The notes: generated by a model from the sequence alone, not told the origin. A stretch of DNA of 33,609 nucleotides from [Mycobacterium] vasticus (GCF_020181595.1 NZ_CP084028.1:127220-160828); one strand, 5' to 3'; numbered from the stretch's first letter, positions 1 through 8,296 are shown. Numbers and translations: made by a program.

Positions 1-93
1 ACAACACTCAACGAGGCCACTCCGCCCTCGGCGGAAAACCACCCATCAGCCGGCTCGCCGCCTGACAACAACGTCTCAGGTCACGACAGCTAG
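1..93 (+). CDS. C-terminal tail of a + strand gene cut by the window edge
   Basis: Reading frame 1 is open from the first base to a TAG at 91-93 and encodes about 30 residues rich in Pro, Ser, Asn and Ala, a low-complexity hydrophilic tail. It would end convergently on the stop of the next gene, overlapping by 4 bases. In H37Rv the gene in this position and orientation is the glycosyltransferase Rv0225, so this may be the tail of its ortholog. That rests on gene order only, because no domain is visible in the fragment. A chance open frame of this length is possible at this GC content. Confidence 0.4.
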   Translation, partial: TTLNEATPPSAENHPSAGSPPDNNVSGHDS

Positions 94-1781
94 TCGGCCA
101 ACCGCCGCCGAACCGGTCCGGATGCCAACCCACCCGCGCCGGCTACCAGCATCGCCAGCCACACCAGATGCGCGGCCAGCGCGGCCCGGCGCGCCCCGGC
201 CGAGGCCTTCGGCGCCCGCCCGCCGACCCGGTACAGGGTCAGGTCGGAATCCCGATAGGAAACCGGCAACCTGACCAGAGTCTTTTCGGCAGAGCCCATT
301 TCGCCTTCAGTGCCGGACTCCTTGACCACCCAGCCGACCCCGTTCACGCCGAGGGTGACGGGTTCGGTGGCGGACAGCAAGGCCTGCTGCACCGCCCGGG
401 CGTGACTGCCCTCGCCGGGGACGGTCCGCCCGCCGACGGTGAGATCGCCGGTGGTCAGGACTTCCGCGCGCACCCAGCGGGGCAGCGGATCGAGCACCGG
501 CTGATCGCCGGTCCACCCGAAGCGGCGCATGGCATCGGCCGGCAACACCGCGACCGGACGGGGGTCAGCGTTGATCTTCGCCGCCACCGCGGCCCAGCCG
601 GGCGGGTAGCGCACCGACTCGACCTTGCCCCCCACCCCCCAGATCAGGTCGGGCAGCACGATGATCAGCGCGCCGCAGCACACCAGGGCGGCGCGCGTCG
701 GCGGCATCCGGTCCCGCAACGCCGCCACCGCGCCGGCCCCCGCCAGCGCGTAGCCGGGCATGGCCAGCGCCACCCACTTCTGGCTGTCGCGCAGCACGCC
801 CAGCCCGGGTATGGCATCGACCGCCCAGCTCAGCACCGCCAGCGCCGGCCCGAGGGACAGCATCGTCAACACCAGCACCGTCGCGCCGGCCAGGATGAGC
901 AGCGGCCGCACAGCCGGCTCGTCGCGCACCCTCGACCACCCCAGGCCCACCACGGCCAGGAACACCACGGTCGCCACCAGCGCGAAGAGCGTGGTGCGTG
1001 AACCCGGCACCGCGTCGGCGTTCCAGATCCCGCCGAGCCCGGCGAGGCTGCCCAGGGTGCCCAGGCCCGGCTCGGCGCGGGCCGCAAACGCGCTCACCCC
1101 GGCAGACTCGCCCCCAGAAGACCCCGATCCCACCACCAGCGCCATCAGCCAGGGCAGTGCGGCGGTGGCCGCGATCGCCGCGGTACTGACCGCGCACCAC
1201 CACAGCGGCGGCCCGTCCCCGGGCACCGCCAGACACACCAGCGCCACGATGAGCGCCAGCAGCAGACCCGTAGGGGTCAGCCCGGCCAACGCCAGAAAGA
1301 ACACCAATCCGAACAGCCCGGCGGTTCCGGCACGCAGCCGAAGCATCGCGACCGCCACCCACGGCAGGCAGCCGTAGCCGACCAGCAGGCTCCAATGCCC
1401 CTGCAACAACCGTTCTGCCACATAGGGATTCCAGATCGCGACGGTGATCGCCACCAACTGCCCGGGCAGCCCGGCCGCCGGCAGCAGGGTGGCCGCCAGC
1501 CGGGCGGCGCCGTAGCCGGCCAGCCACACGCCGGCGAACAGCAGCAGTTTGACCACGATGCCGCCGTCGATCAGCCGCGAGGCCAGTGCCACCGCGTAGT
1601 CCTGCGGCACCGCCCGCGGCGCCGACTCCCCCAAACCGAGGGCGGTGTCGGTCAGATAGGACCGCGGCGTGGACACCGCGTCGCGCAGCAACAGGTAGCC
1701 GGGGCGCAGCAGCGGCGCCAGGATGAGCAGCGTGAGGCCCAGTGCATAGCACGGCGCCATCGCGCGCCCGGCCCGCACCAC
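90..1781 (-). CDS. Conserved polytopic membrane protein (Rv0226c-like)
   Basis: This is a 563-residue integral membrane protein with about a dozen hydrophobic segments. The first lies at residues 9-26, followed by an extracytoplasmic stretch that starts RDAVSTP and contains charged residues. The last segment is near residues 537-555, before a short basic tail. The topology, with a large first loop and a soluble C-terminal part (about 390-530), resembles GT-C type envelope glycosyltransferases, but I see no motif that proves a catalytic role. Length and position match Rv0226c (576 residues). The GTG start lies 6 nt after the stop of the upstream DUF3068 gene, so the two are probably one operon and may act together in lipoglycan or arabinan synthesis (inference). 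Confidence 0.8.
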   Translation of the reverse strand: MVRAGRAMAPCYALGLTLLILAPLLRPGYLLLRDAVSTPRSYLTDTALGLGESAPRAVPQDYAVALASRLIDGGIVVKLLLFAGVWLAGYGAARLAATLLPAAGLPGQLVAITVAIWNPYVAERLLQGHWSLLVGYGCLPWVAVAMLRLRAGTAGLFGLVFFLALAGLTPTGLLLALIVALVCLAVPGDGPPLWWCAVSTAAIAATAALPWLMALVVGSGSSGGESAGVSAFAARAEPGLGTLGSLAGLGGIWNADAVPGSRTTLFALVATVVFLAVVGLGWSRVRDEPAVRPLLILAGATVLVLTMLSLGPALAVLSWAVDAIPGLGVLRDSQKWVALAMPGYALAGAGAVAALRDRMPPTRAALVCCGALIIVLPDLIWGVGGKVESVRYPPGWAAVAAKINADPRPVAVLPADAMRRFGWTGDQPVLDPLPRWVRAEVLTTGDLTVGGRTVPGEGSHARAVQQALLSATEPVTLGVNGVGWVVKESGTEGEMGSAEKTLVRLPVSYRDSDLTLYRVGGRAPKASAGARRAALAAHLVWLAMLVAGAGGLASGPVRRRLAD

Positions 1782-1787
1782 CGTGGG

Positions 1788-3065
1788 CTACGCCGGATCG
1801 GAACCCGGATCCGCGGTACCGCGATCCGCCGGTCTGGACTCGGAGGGGGCGGCCGGGGGATCCAGTTGTGGCCGCTGAGCGGGCATCTTCTCGGTCTCGG
1901 CTTCGGCGCCGGGAGCAGGCCCGGGCGGCGGCGCCTTGGGTGCGAAGCCGCCGAAGAAGCCGGTGTCGGCGCCGTCGCCGCTGTCACGCCAGCGCCGGCC
2001 CAGCGCGGTCTCGGCGGGCAGGCTGAACCAGCCGACCAGGATGCCGCCGATCAGGCAGATCAGGCCGGCCGCGGTGAAGGTGATCGGCAGCACCCGCGAC
2101 CACAGGGCCACCCGGTCCCGCTCGTTGCGGGCCGCATTGACCTGAGCCTCGACGGTCTCCTCGGAGCTGGTGACGGTGTAGTCGGCCAGCGCCACCTCGG
2201 GCTTGAGCGGGTCCCGCGCGTAGTAGTGGTTGGCGTGCACCTTGGTCTTGACGATGGTGCCCGACACCGGGTCCACCCACATGGTCCGTTGTGCGGCGTA
2301 GTACCGCACCATGGTGACGTCCTCGTCGGGATCGGCGTCTTCGATGTGCCACATCCGCGCGGGCGCGCTGATCTCGCCGTCCTCGTCGTGGCCGTACAGC
2401 GACGGGTAGCGCACCGGTTCACTGAGACTGCCGTCGGGGTCGTAGCCGACGTTCTGGACGAACCGATAGGTGGTCAGTCCGTTGACGTCGTCCTGGGCCT
2501 CGTAGTTGGCCTCGTAGGCCTTCTGGGCGATCGGGTCGAAGAACTGATACGACTGCTTGCGGGTGTCGAACGGGAACCGGTAAGACAGGCCCTCGTGCGG
2601 CAGCGCGATGTTGGTGGGCGGTGTGTCGTCGTCGTAGTTGCGTGGCCGCTGCACTGAACCGCCGGGGTGGGTGTCGTCTGAAATCGCTTCGGCGGTAGTG
2701 CGATTCAGCGTGACGGTGTCGACGATGGCCAGCAGCAGGCCGCTGTCCTTCTGCCGGTCCGCGCGCCGCAGTGATGATCCGGCCTGCAGCGTGACGACGT
2801 CGGCGTTGGCGGGCGCTTCGACGCCGATCTGCTGCTGGTCCACCAGCGGGACATCCTGGTCGACGACGGCGTGTTCCCCGCCGAGGGATTCCGGGTCCAG
2901 CGCGGCGCCGCTGCCGTTGCTGATCAGGGTGACCTCGATGTCCAGCGGGATCTTGGCGATCTTGCCCGACGTGTAGGTCGACAGCAGCAGCGCCGCGATC
3001 AACAGGGCGGCGCCGAGGCCCATGACTGCGCATGCGGCGATACGCATCATGACTGCTCGGTTCAC
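1788..3065 (-). CDS. DUF3068 membrane-anchored envelope protein (Rv0227c-like)
   Basis: This protein of about 425 residues has an N-terminal transmembrane anchor (about residues 6-30), a large extracytoplasmic region with paired tyrosine-rich stretches, a second transmembrane helix near residue 330 and a Pro/Ala-rich cytoplasmic tail. This is the DUF3068 arrangement, and Rv0227c is of similar length (421). From memory, the M. smegmatis protein LmcA, needed for lipomannan/lipoarabinomannan maturation, belongs to this family; I am not certain of the one-to-one match. I chose GTG 3065 because GGAGG lies about 10 nt upstream and the protein then begins VNRAV. An in-frame GTG at 3095 adds 10 Gly/Ser/Asp residues with no clear ribosome site. 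It is first in an operon with the membrane protein at 90-1781. Confidence 0.88.
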   Translation of the reverse strand: MNRAVMMRIAACAVMGLGAALLIAALLLSTYTSGKIAKIPLDIEVTLISNGSGAALDPESLGGEHAVVDQDVPLVDQQQIGVEAPANADVVTLQAGSSLRRADRQKDSGLLLAIVDTVTLNRTTAEAISDDTHPGGSVQRPRNYDDDTPPTNIALPHEGLSYRFPFDTRKQSYQFFDPIAQKAYEANYEAQDDVNGLTTYRFVQNVGYDPDGSLSEPVRYPSLYGHDEDGEISAPARMWHIEDADPDEDVTMVRYYAAQRTMWVDPVSGTIVKTKVHANHYYARDPLKPEVALADYTVTSSEETVEAQVNAARNERDRVALWSRVLPITFTAAGLICLIGGILVGWFSLPAETALGRRWRDSGDGADTGFFGGFAPKAPPPGPAPGAEAETEKMPAQRPQLDPPAAPSESRPADRGTADPGSDPA

Positions 3066-3108
3066 GTCGCCGCTTCCTCCGTCTGTTGAGCCCACCTAAA
3101 CCTGTTCG

Positions 3109-3114
3109 ACCCTA
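3109..3114 (-). promoter_or_regulatory. -10 box (TAGGGT) for the DUF3068 operon
   Basis: On the minus strand TAGGGT lies about 44 nt before the GTG at 3065, giving a start of transcription near 3102. It fits the TANNNT mycobacterial -10 pattern. No convincing -35 is seen. Proposed from sequence only. Confidence 0.4.
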
Positions 3115-3118
3115 ACAG

Positions 3119-3139
3119 CAGTAGTGCAAACAGCTACTG
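3119..3139. promoter_or_regulatory. Inverted repeat before the acyltransferase start
   Basis: CAGTAG (3119-3124) and CTACTG (3134-3139) form perfect 6-bp arms separated by 9 bases. The repeat ends one base before the GTG of the acyltransferase at 3141 and lies upstream of the divergent -10 box. It could be an operator for both genes or a small hairpin at the translation start. Confidence 0.35.
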
Positions 3140-3140
3140 T

Positions 3141-4349
3141 GTGTCCATCGATGCCTTGGACCATGAACCACTGAACGAGCAGGTCGGCGGCGTGCGCAGC
3201 TTCCTGCCCGCCGTCGAGGGCATGCGCGCCTGCGCGGCCATCGGAGTGGTGATCACCCATGTGGCGTTTCAGACCGGGCACGCGTCGGGAATCAGCGGCC
3301 GGTTCTGGAGCCGCTTCGACATGGCCGTGGCGGTGTTCTTCGCCCTGAGCGGGTTCCTGCTGTGGCGGGGCCACGCCGCCGCCGCCCGTGGCCTGCGACC
3401 GGCACCGGCCGCGGGGCATTACCTGCGTTCGAGGGTGGTGCGGATCATGCCGGCCTACCTGGTGACGGTGGTGGTGATCCTGGCTTTGCTGCCGGACGCC
3501 CGCGGCGCCAGCCTCACGGTGTGGCTGGCCAACCTGACGCTGACGCAGATCTACGTGCCGCTGACGCTCACGCCGGGACTCACCCAGATGTGGAGCCTGG
3601 CGGTCGAGGTCAGTTTCTATATCGCCCTGCCGCTGCTGGCCCTGGGGGCTCGACGACTGCCGGTGCGCGCGCGGGTGCCGGTGATCGCCGCGGTGTCGCT
3701 GCTCAGCCTGACGTTCGGATTCCTGCGCATCCCCACGCCCGACGGAGTGAACCCGCTGAACTGGGCGCCGGCCTACGGCTGCTGGTTCGGTGCGGGCATG
3801 CTGCTGGCCGAGTGGGCGTTCAGTCCGGTCGGGCGGGTGCACCGACTGGCCCGACGGCGGCTGCCGATGGTGTTGATGGTCCTGGTCGCGTTCGTGGTGG
3901 CGGCCTCCCCGCTGGCCGGTCCGGAGGGGTTGACCTCGGCCACCGTCGGCCAGTTCATGGTCCGCACCGCCATGGGCGGCCTGCTGGCCTGGGCGCTGCT
4001 GGCGCCGCTGGTGCTGGATCGACCCGACACCGAGCACCGGTTTTTGGCCAGTCCGCCGATGGTGACATTGGGCCGGTGGTCCTACGGCATCTTCATCTGG
4101 CATCTGGCGGCGCTGGACATGGTGTTCCCGGTGATCGGCCGCTTCGCGTTCACCGGTGACATGGCGGTGGTGCTGGTGCTGACCATGGTCTTCACCGTGG
4201 CGATCGCGTCCGTCAGCTACGCCCTGGTGGAGCAGCCGTGCCGGGAGAAGCTGCGCGGCTGGGAGAGCCAGCACCCGCGCAACGAGCCGGACCCGGCGGC
4301 CGGCGAGTCACCGGGTGTTCATCAGGCCGGGCTGCCGGCCGGGGTGTAG
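3141..4349 (+). CDS. Acyltransferase-3 family membrane protein (Rv0228-like)
   Basis: This 402-residue inner-membrane O-acyltransferase has about ten transmembrane segments. The family hallmark is near the N-terminus: FLPAVEGMRA followed by a helix ending in the catalytic-type His40. A second signature, WSLAVEVSFYIALPLL, lies around residues 150-170. Such proteins move acetyl or other short acyl groups onto envelope sugars or lipids; the acceptor here is unknown. The length agrees with Rv0228 (407). The start is GTG 3141 with no obvious ribosome site, so it may be read from a very short leader. The 3' end overlaps the convergent DUF2236 gene by 28 bases, and the last 30 residues are hydrophilic and poorly conserved in type. 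Confidence 0.87.
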   Translation: MSIDALDHEPLNEQVGGVRSFLPAVEGMRACAAIGVVITHVAFQTGHASGISGRFWSRFDMAVAVFFALSGFLLWRGHAAAARGLRPAPAAGHYLRSRVVRIMPAYLVTVVVILALLPDARGASLTVWLANLTLTQIYVPLTLTPGLTQMWSLAVEVSFYIALPLLALGARRLPVRARVPVIAAVSLLSLTFGFLRIPTPDGVNPLNWAPAYGCWFGAGMLLAEWAFSPVGRVHRLARRRLPMVLMVLVAFVVAASPLAGPEGLTSATVGQFMVRTAMGGLLAWALLAPLVLDRPDTEHRFLASPPMVTLGRWSYGIFIWHLAALDMVFPVIGRFAFTGDMAVVLVLTMVFTVAIASVSYALVEQPCREKLRGWESQHPRNEPDPAAGESPGVHQAGLPAGV

Positions 4350-5650
4350 TCGGCGACGTCGCTGGTGTATTCGGCCGTGCCGTAGGTCTCCAGCCGCCGC
4401 TTGAGCAGCCGGAGCACGTAGGCGTTCGTCACGTCGCGCAGGGCGGGGATGCGCACGGCGCGCTCCACCAGCAGGTTGCGCCCGAGCACGAACGGAGCCA
4501 CCAGCGCGAGGCGGATGTAGTCGCCGGCGCCGAGCGTGACACCCATCCGGGCGGCGACGGGCAGCTTGCCGCCGCAGAACATCCGGACGAAGAAGAACTT
4601 GGAGAAGCTCTTCTCCACCGAGTCGGCGATGCGCTCGCGCAGGGTGTCCTCTTGGCGCAGATAGGCCGCCATGGTCGAACGGACCAGCTCCCCGCAGGTC
4701 TCGTCGTCGAAGTCGTCGCGCAGCAGTGCCGAACGGGCGCTGAGCACTCGGATGATCTCGCCGGGTGTGGTCGGCAGCAGTTCTTCGGGCAGCCCGAGCA
4801 ACACGCAGCGATAGCGGGTGAACTCGACGATGGCGCGCTCGCTGGAGCTGAACTCGGTGCGGCCCTGGCGGTGGGCGTCCATGGCCAGTACGAAGAGGTT
4901 GATCATGCCGGCCGGCATCTGGTCGAGCTGGGGGATCGGCAGACCGTAGATGGCGACGTCCCACTTCGGGGATCGCTTGAGCGCGTTGAAGCGGACCATC
5001 GAATGCATCAGCCGCACCATGGCCGCCGCCTCGAAGCCCGGCCCGTGCCGCTCCAGCGCGCCGGGCAGGGTGGTGACGGCGAAGAAGCTGGTGGTCTCGT
5101 TGACCCGCCGGGCGGCACGGTTGCCCGACAGGGCGCCGGTCAGCGCCATCGGCAACGCCGCGTAGGTGTTGAGGAAGGTCGCGATGAACGCCCCGCGGAC
5201 GGCGAACGGCGCCAACAGCGCCATCGACGGCCGGGAGTATTCGGCGCCCTTGCGGACCAGCTCCATGTCCAGCCAGTCCGGCGTGGTCTCCAGGTCGGCG
5301 ATGAAGGCGGCCAGCTCCGGCGGTGCGTCGGGTACAGCGTCGATGCCCTCACGGCAGGCCTGCTTGAGCATGCCGATCAGGGTGCTGACGCTGTACCGCC
5401 CCATCAGTGCGGCGTAGGAGTCCGACACCACGTCACCGAGCCAGGTCGTGGTCGAGATGAGTTCGACGGCGGCCTCGTCGGCCAGCAGCTTGGCCCGGGT
5501 GGACGGCTTGCCGCGCAACGACGACACGTCGTCGGGGTCGGTTGTCGTGCGGTACGGCTGGGAGTCGAAGTCCAGGTCGCCGTAGAGCACCGGCAGCAGC
5601 TCGGCCTGGCGGCGGACCCGCTCGTGCAGCTCGGGGTAGTGCGTGGGCAT
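4322..5650 (-). CDS. DUF2236 (Lcp/MpaB-like) putative haem oxygenase
   Basis: This 442-residue protein is of the DUF2236 family, which includes the latex-clearing protein Lcp and the fungal MpaB oxygenases. The core is visible at residues 182-220: Arg182, a Thr pair at 186-187, then MVRLMHSMVR. His216 matches the proximal haem ligand of Lcp, and the preceding Arg/Thr stretch matches the active-site helix. I see no signal peptide, so it is probably cytoplasmic or membrane-associated. The substrate is unknown; oxidative cleavage or modification of a polyprenoid, lipid or xenobiotic is plausible. ATG 5650 was chosen because GAGAGG lies about 7 nt upstream and the frame extension beyond it runs through the operators. 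It is divergent from a TetR gene that probably represses it. H37Rv has no such gene at this position. Confidence 0.82.
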   Translation of the reverse strand: MPTHYPELHERVRRQAELLPVLYGDLDFDSQPYRTTTDPDDVSSLRGKPSTRAKLLADEAAVELISTTTWLGDVVSDSYAALMGRYSVSTLIGMLKQACREGIDAVPDAPPELAAFIADLETTPDWLDMELVRKGAEYSRPSMALLAPFAVRGAFIATFLNTYAALPMALTGALSGNRAARRVNETTSFFAVTTLPGALERHGPGFEAAAMVRLMHSMVRFNALKRSPKWDVAIYGLPIPQLDQMPAGMINLFVLAMDAHRQGRTEFSSSERAIVEFTRYRCVLLGLPEELLPTTPGEIIRVLSARSALLRDDFDDETCGELVRSTMAAYLRQEDTLRERIADSVEKSFSKFFFVRMFCGGKLPVAARMGVTLGAGDYIRLALVAPFVLGRNLLVERAVRIPALRDVTNAYVLRLLKRRLETYGTAEYTSDVADYTPAGSPA

Positions 5651-5667
5651 CCGGCGGCCTCTCGATC

Positions 5668-5688
5668 TAACTAACGTTTCGTTAGTTA
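5668..5688. promoter_or_regulatory. Perfect 9-3-9 palindrome, TetR operator
   Basis: TAACTAACG (5668-5676) and CGTTAGTTA (5680-5688) are exact reverse complements with a TTT spacer. A weaker second copy, TAACA-GAT-TGTTA, is at 5693-5705. Together they cover the promoters of both the DUF2236 gene and the divergent tetR, so the TetR product most likely binds here. The TetR assignment is inference from position and symmetry. Confidence 0.85.
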
Positions 5689-5713
5689 CAAGTAACAGAT
5701 TGTTAGTTATGCT
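5685..5713 (+). promoter_or_regulatory. Promoter of tetR 5721 (leaderless)
   Basis: GTTACA (5685-5690) is followed by a 17-bp spacer and TATGCT (5708-5713). The GTG at 5721 begins 7 nt after the -10 box, where transcription should start, so the mRNA is probably leaderless. On the other strand a perfect TTGACA (5718-5713) may be the -35 of the DUF2236 gene, so the divergent promoters overlap. Confidence 0.6.
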
Positions 5714-5720
5714 GTCAAGC

Positions 5721-6323
5721 GTGATCCCGATCAGCCGACGGCGCATGACCGGCGAGGCGCGTCGTGAGCAGATCCTTGACGTCACGCACGCGATCGTCGA
5801 TGCCGAGAGTTTCCACGCGGCCACGCCGAACCGGGTCGCGCAGCAGGCCGGTGTCAACCGATCGCTGATCTACCAGCAATTCGGCAGTCCCGCAGGCCTT
5901 TTCGTCGCACTCATCGATCGAGAGGCCACCCGGGCCGCAGCCCAGTTCACCAACGCGATCACCGGCACCGAGAATCCCGAGGCGGGCGACTTTCTGGTGC
6001 GGGTGTTCGACGGGGTGCTGCGCGCCGCCGACGGCCACCCGGCGACCTGGCGGTTGTTCCTGTTTCCGCCACAGGGGGCGCCCCCGGAGCTGCATGAGCG
6101 CCTCGCCCGCGCCGAGTCCGCCGTGCGGGCATTCCTCACCCGCGAGCTGATGCGCAGCATTCCGGATCTGGCCGACCCGGAATACACCGCCCGCATCGTC
6201 GCCGCCGTGGGCCGCGAGCTGTTGCAGTTGCGCCTCAGCAATCCCGACGAGGCCACTCCAGAGCGGCTGCGAGCGATCCTCGGCTCACTGGAGCTCCACG
6301 CGGGGAGCCGGTCGGCTCAATAG
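5721..6323 (+). CDS. TetR-family regulator of the DUF2236 oxygenase
   Basis: This TetR-type repressor has about 200 residues. The N-terminal helix-turn-helix is clear: RREQILDVTHAIV, then the recognition part VAQQAGVNRSLIYQQFGS with the F/Y-x-x-F-x pattern typical of the family. The C-terminal ligand domain is unassigned. I place the start at GTG 5721, directly at the predicted transcription start; ATG 5709 (four residues longer) lies inside the -10 box and is less likely. It is divergent from the DUF2236 gene with a 9-3-9 palindrome between them, so it probably represses both. The 3' end overlaps the convergent lactonase gene by 7 bases. Confidence 0.85.
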   Translation: MIPISRRRMTGEARREQILDVTHAIVDAESFHAATPNRVAQQAGVNRSLIYQQFGSPAGLFVALIDREATRAAAQFTNAITGTENPEAGDFLVRVFDGVLRAADGHPATWRLFLFPPQGAPPELHERLARAESAVRAFLTRELMRSIPDLADPEYTARIVAAVGRELLQLRLSNPDEATPERLRAILGSLELHAGSRSAQ

Positions 6324-7294
6324 CCGCCGGGGTGCTCGAAGATCTTGCGGGGGTTGTCCACCAGCATGGTGCGCAGCTGATCGTCGGTGACACCGCGTTG
6401 GCGCAGCGCCGGGATGACGTCGTTGTGGATGTGCAGGTAGTGCCAGTTCGGGGCGGCCACCGAACTCAGTTCGTTCGGCAGGGCGTCGAAATAGCAGTTG
6501 GCGTCATGCGACAGCACCATCTTGTCGGCGTGGCCGCGCTCGCACATCGCCGCCACCGTGTTGACCCGGTCCTCGAACGGCAGGATCAGGTCGATGCCGA
6601 ACCGGTCCATGCCCAGGTAGGAGCCGGCGGCGATCAACTCCTCCAGGTAGCCCAGATCGGTGGAGTCCCCGGAGTGCCCGATCACCACCCGGGACAGGTC
6701 GACGCCCTCTTCCTCGAAGATGCGCTGCTGCTCCAGGCCGCGGCGCAGGCCGGCGTGGGTGTGCGTGGAGATCGGTGCGCCGGTGCGCCGGTGAGCCTGC
6801 GCGACCGCGCGCAGCACCCGCTCGACGCCGGGGGTGACACCCGGCTCGTCGGTGGCGCACTTGAGGATCGCGGCCTTGATCCCGGTGTCGGCGATGCCCG
6901 ATTCGATGTCGCGCACGAACATGTCCGCCATGAACTCCGGGCCGTCCAGCATGGTTCCTGGACCGCGATAGTGAAAGAAGAACGGGATGTCGTTGTAGGT
7001 GTAGACGCCGGTGGCCACCAGGATGTTCAGTTCGGTGCCCGCGGCGACCCGGGCGATGCGCGGGATGTAGCGGCCCAGCCCGATCACGGTCAGATCCACG
7101 ATGGAATCCACCCCGGCGGCCTTGAGTGCGTTCAGCCGGGTGATCGCATCGGCCACCCGGGCGTCCTCGTCGCCCCAGGCCTCCGGGTAGTTCTGGGCGA
7201 TCTCGGTGGTCATGATGAACACGTGCTCGTGCATCAGCGTGACGCCCAGGTCAGCGGTGTCGATCGGTCCCCGCGCGGTGCTTAGCTGTGACAT
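6317..7294 (-). CDS. php: Phosphotriesterase-like lactonase (PLL), Rv0230c-like
   Basis: This 325-residue amidohydrolase is of the phosphotriesterase family. All metal-site residues are present: His22 and His24 (HEH), the carboxylated lysine candidate Lys145 (ILKCATDE), His178 (STHTH), His207 (GHSGDSTD) and Asp264 (LSHDAN). Tyr98/Tyr100 in GVYTYND mark the lactonase branch rather than true organophosphate hydrolases. Members hydrolyse lactones, including acyl-homoserine lactones, with weak phosphotriesterase activity as a side reaction. It is cytoplasmic with no signal peptide. The length matches Rv0230c (326). The ATG is preceded by TAATAT at 7306-7301 with a 6-nt gap, so the transcript may be leaderless. 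The gene is divergent from the thioesterase at 7343. Confidence 0.92.
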   Translation of the reverse strand: MSQLSTARGPIDTADLGVTLMHEHVFIMTTEIAQNYPEAWGDEDARVADAITRLNALKAAGVDSIVDLTVIGLGRYIPRIARVAAGTELNILVATGVYTYNDIPFFFHYRGPGTMLDGPEFMADMFVRDIESGIADTGIKAAILKCATDEPGVTPGVERVLRAVAQAHRRTGAPISTHTHAGLRRGLEQQRIFEEEGVDLSRVVIGHSGDSTDLGYLEELIAAGSYLGMDRFGIDLILPFEDRVNTVAAMCERGHADKMVLSHDANCYFDALPNELSSVAAPNWHYLHIHNDVIPALRQRGVTDDQLRTMLVDNPRKIFEHPGGY

Positions 7295-7300
7295 GCCTTG

Positions 7301-7306
7301 ATATTA
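7301..7306 (-). promoter_or_regulatory. -10 box (TAATAT) of the lactonase gene
   Basis: On the minus strand TAATAT ends 6 nt before the ATG at 7294, the spacing expected if transcription begins at the start codon. No good -35 is visible, which is common for mycobacterial promoters. Confidence 0.5.
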
Positions 7307-7342
7307 GGGAGATGCCGGCGATCCTCACCGAGAATTGGTGTC

Positions 7343-8293
7343 ATGGCATCTGATACGGCGATGCAGCCGCAGTCGAGTACCACGTTGCGATTCCTGGCCA
7401 AGGCCACCGATGTCGGCTACGGCGAGCGGATCGACGGCGGTCACGTCCTGGAGTGGGTGGACAAGGCCGGGTATGCCTGCGCCGCACAGTGGAGCGGGCG
7501 CTACTGCGTGACCGCCTTCATCGGTGACATCCGGTTCACCAGGCCGATCGCGGTGGGTGAACTGGTCGAGGTCAGCGCGCGCATCGCCGACACCGGCCGG
7601 AGCAGCATGCATATCGTCGTCACGGTGTCCTCGGGTGATCCGCGGACCTCGGAGCTGACCAGGACGGCGCAGTGCCTCGCGGTGTTCATCGCGGTCGACG
7701 ACGCCGGCAAGTCGGTAGGTGTTCCGGCGTTCACGCCGCAGACCGAGTCGGATCAGCGGCTACAACGGGCCGCCCAGCACCGCGCGGCCATGCGTGCCGA
7801 CATCGACGCCGCCCTGGCCGCGCAGCAGTACAGCGATGACAGTTCGGCGCCGTGCGGCGTCCTGCGCTTCCTGGCCGCGCCCACCGACGTCAACTGGGGC
7901 GGGAAAGTGCACGGCGGCAAGGTGATGCGCTGGATTGACGAGGCGGCGTTCCTGTGTGCCGCGCAATGGACCGGAGGGGATGTGGTCGCCTCGCGGATCA
8001 ACGGGATCCGGTTCTATCACCCGATCGTGATCGGCAACATGATCGAGGTTCGTGCCCGGCTGATCCACACCTCGGCCCGGCGGTTGTACATCAGCGTCCA
8101 TGTTCAATCGTCGGATGTGCGAACCGGCGTCGGCGAGGTCGCGGCGCACGCGATGGCGCTGTTCGCCGAGCTCGACGACGACGGTGGCGCGATGACTGTG
8201 CCGCAGTGGAGTCCGGTGACCGAGGAGGACCGCCGTCTGGACCGGCACGCGGTAGAGCTTGTCGAGGTGCTGCGGCACACCGCGACGCGGTGA
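7343..8293 (+). CDS. Double-hotdog acyl-CoA thioesterase
   Basis: This 316-residue protein is made of two copies of the same hotdog unit. Unit 1 covers about residues 14-130 and unit 2 about 172-290, with matching stretches LRFLAKATDV / LRFLAAPTDV and IRFTRPIAVGELVEV / IRFYHPIVIGNMIEV. In unit 2 the catalytic signature is complete: Asn184, HGG at 190-192 and Asp199. In unit 1 the Asn is replaced by Gly and HGG by DGG, although Asp40 remains, so only one unit may be fully active. The family hydrolyses acyl-CoA thioesters in the cytoplasm. The ATG at 7343 has no purine-rich site upstream. It is convergent with marR, with 3 bases between the stops. H37Rv has fadE4 in this part of the map instead. 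Confidence 0.86.
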   Translation: MASDTAMQPQSSTTLRFLAKATDVGYGERIDGGHVLEWVDKAGYACAAQWSGRYCVTAFIGDIRFTRPIAVGELVEVSARIADTGRSSMHIVVTVSSGDPRTSELTRTAQCLAVFIAVDDAGKSVGVPAFTPQTESDQRLQRAAQHRAAMRADIDAALAAQQYSDDSSAPCGVLRFLAAPTDVNWGGKVHGGKVMRWIDEAAFLCAAQWTGGDVVASRINGIRFYHPIVIGNMIEVRARLIHTSARRLYISVHVQSSDVRTGVGEVAAHAMALFAELDDDGGAMTVPQWSPVTEEDRRLDRHAVELVEVLRHTATR

Positions 8294-8296
8294 TCC

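Noticed and set aside
1395..2657. Open frame of 420 codons on the + strand crossing two real genes
   Set aside because: It spans the junction of two minus-strand genes with clear domains and its composition is that of a frame shadow.
4238..5674. Open frame of 478 codons on the + strand opposite the DUF2236 gene
   Set aside because: Shadow of the real gene; the product is Gly/Gln/His/Arg-rich without a domain and it lacks a fitting start region.
5685..5696. GTTAC-AA-GTAAC as a further member of the TTAC-N6-GTAA regulon
   Set aside because: The spacer is 2 bp rather than 6, and the repeat is part of the local TetR operator array.
6317..7294. A dedicated organophosphate-degrading phosphotriesterase
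   Set aside because: The Tyr in the GVYTYND loop and the overall match to Rv0230c indicate the lactonase branch; phosphotriesterase activity is at best secondary.
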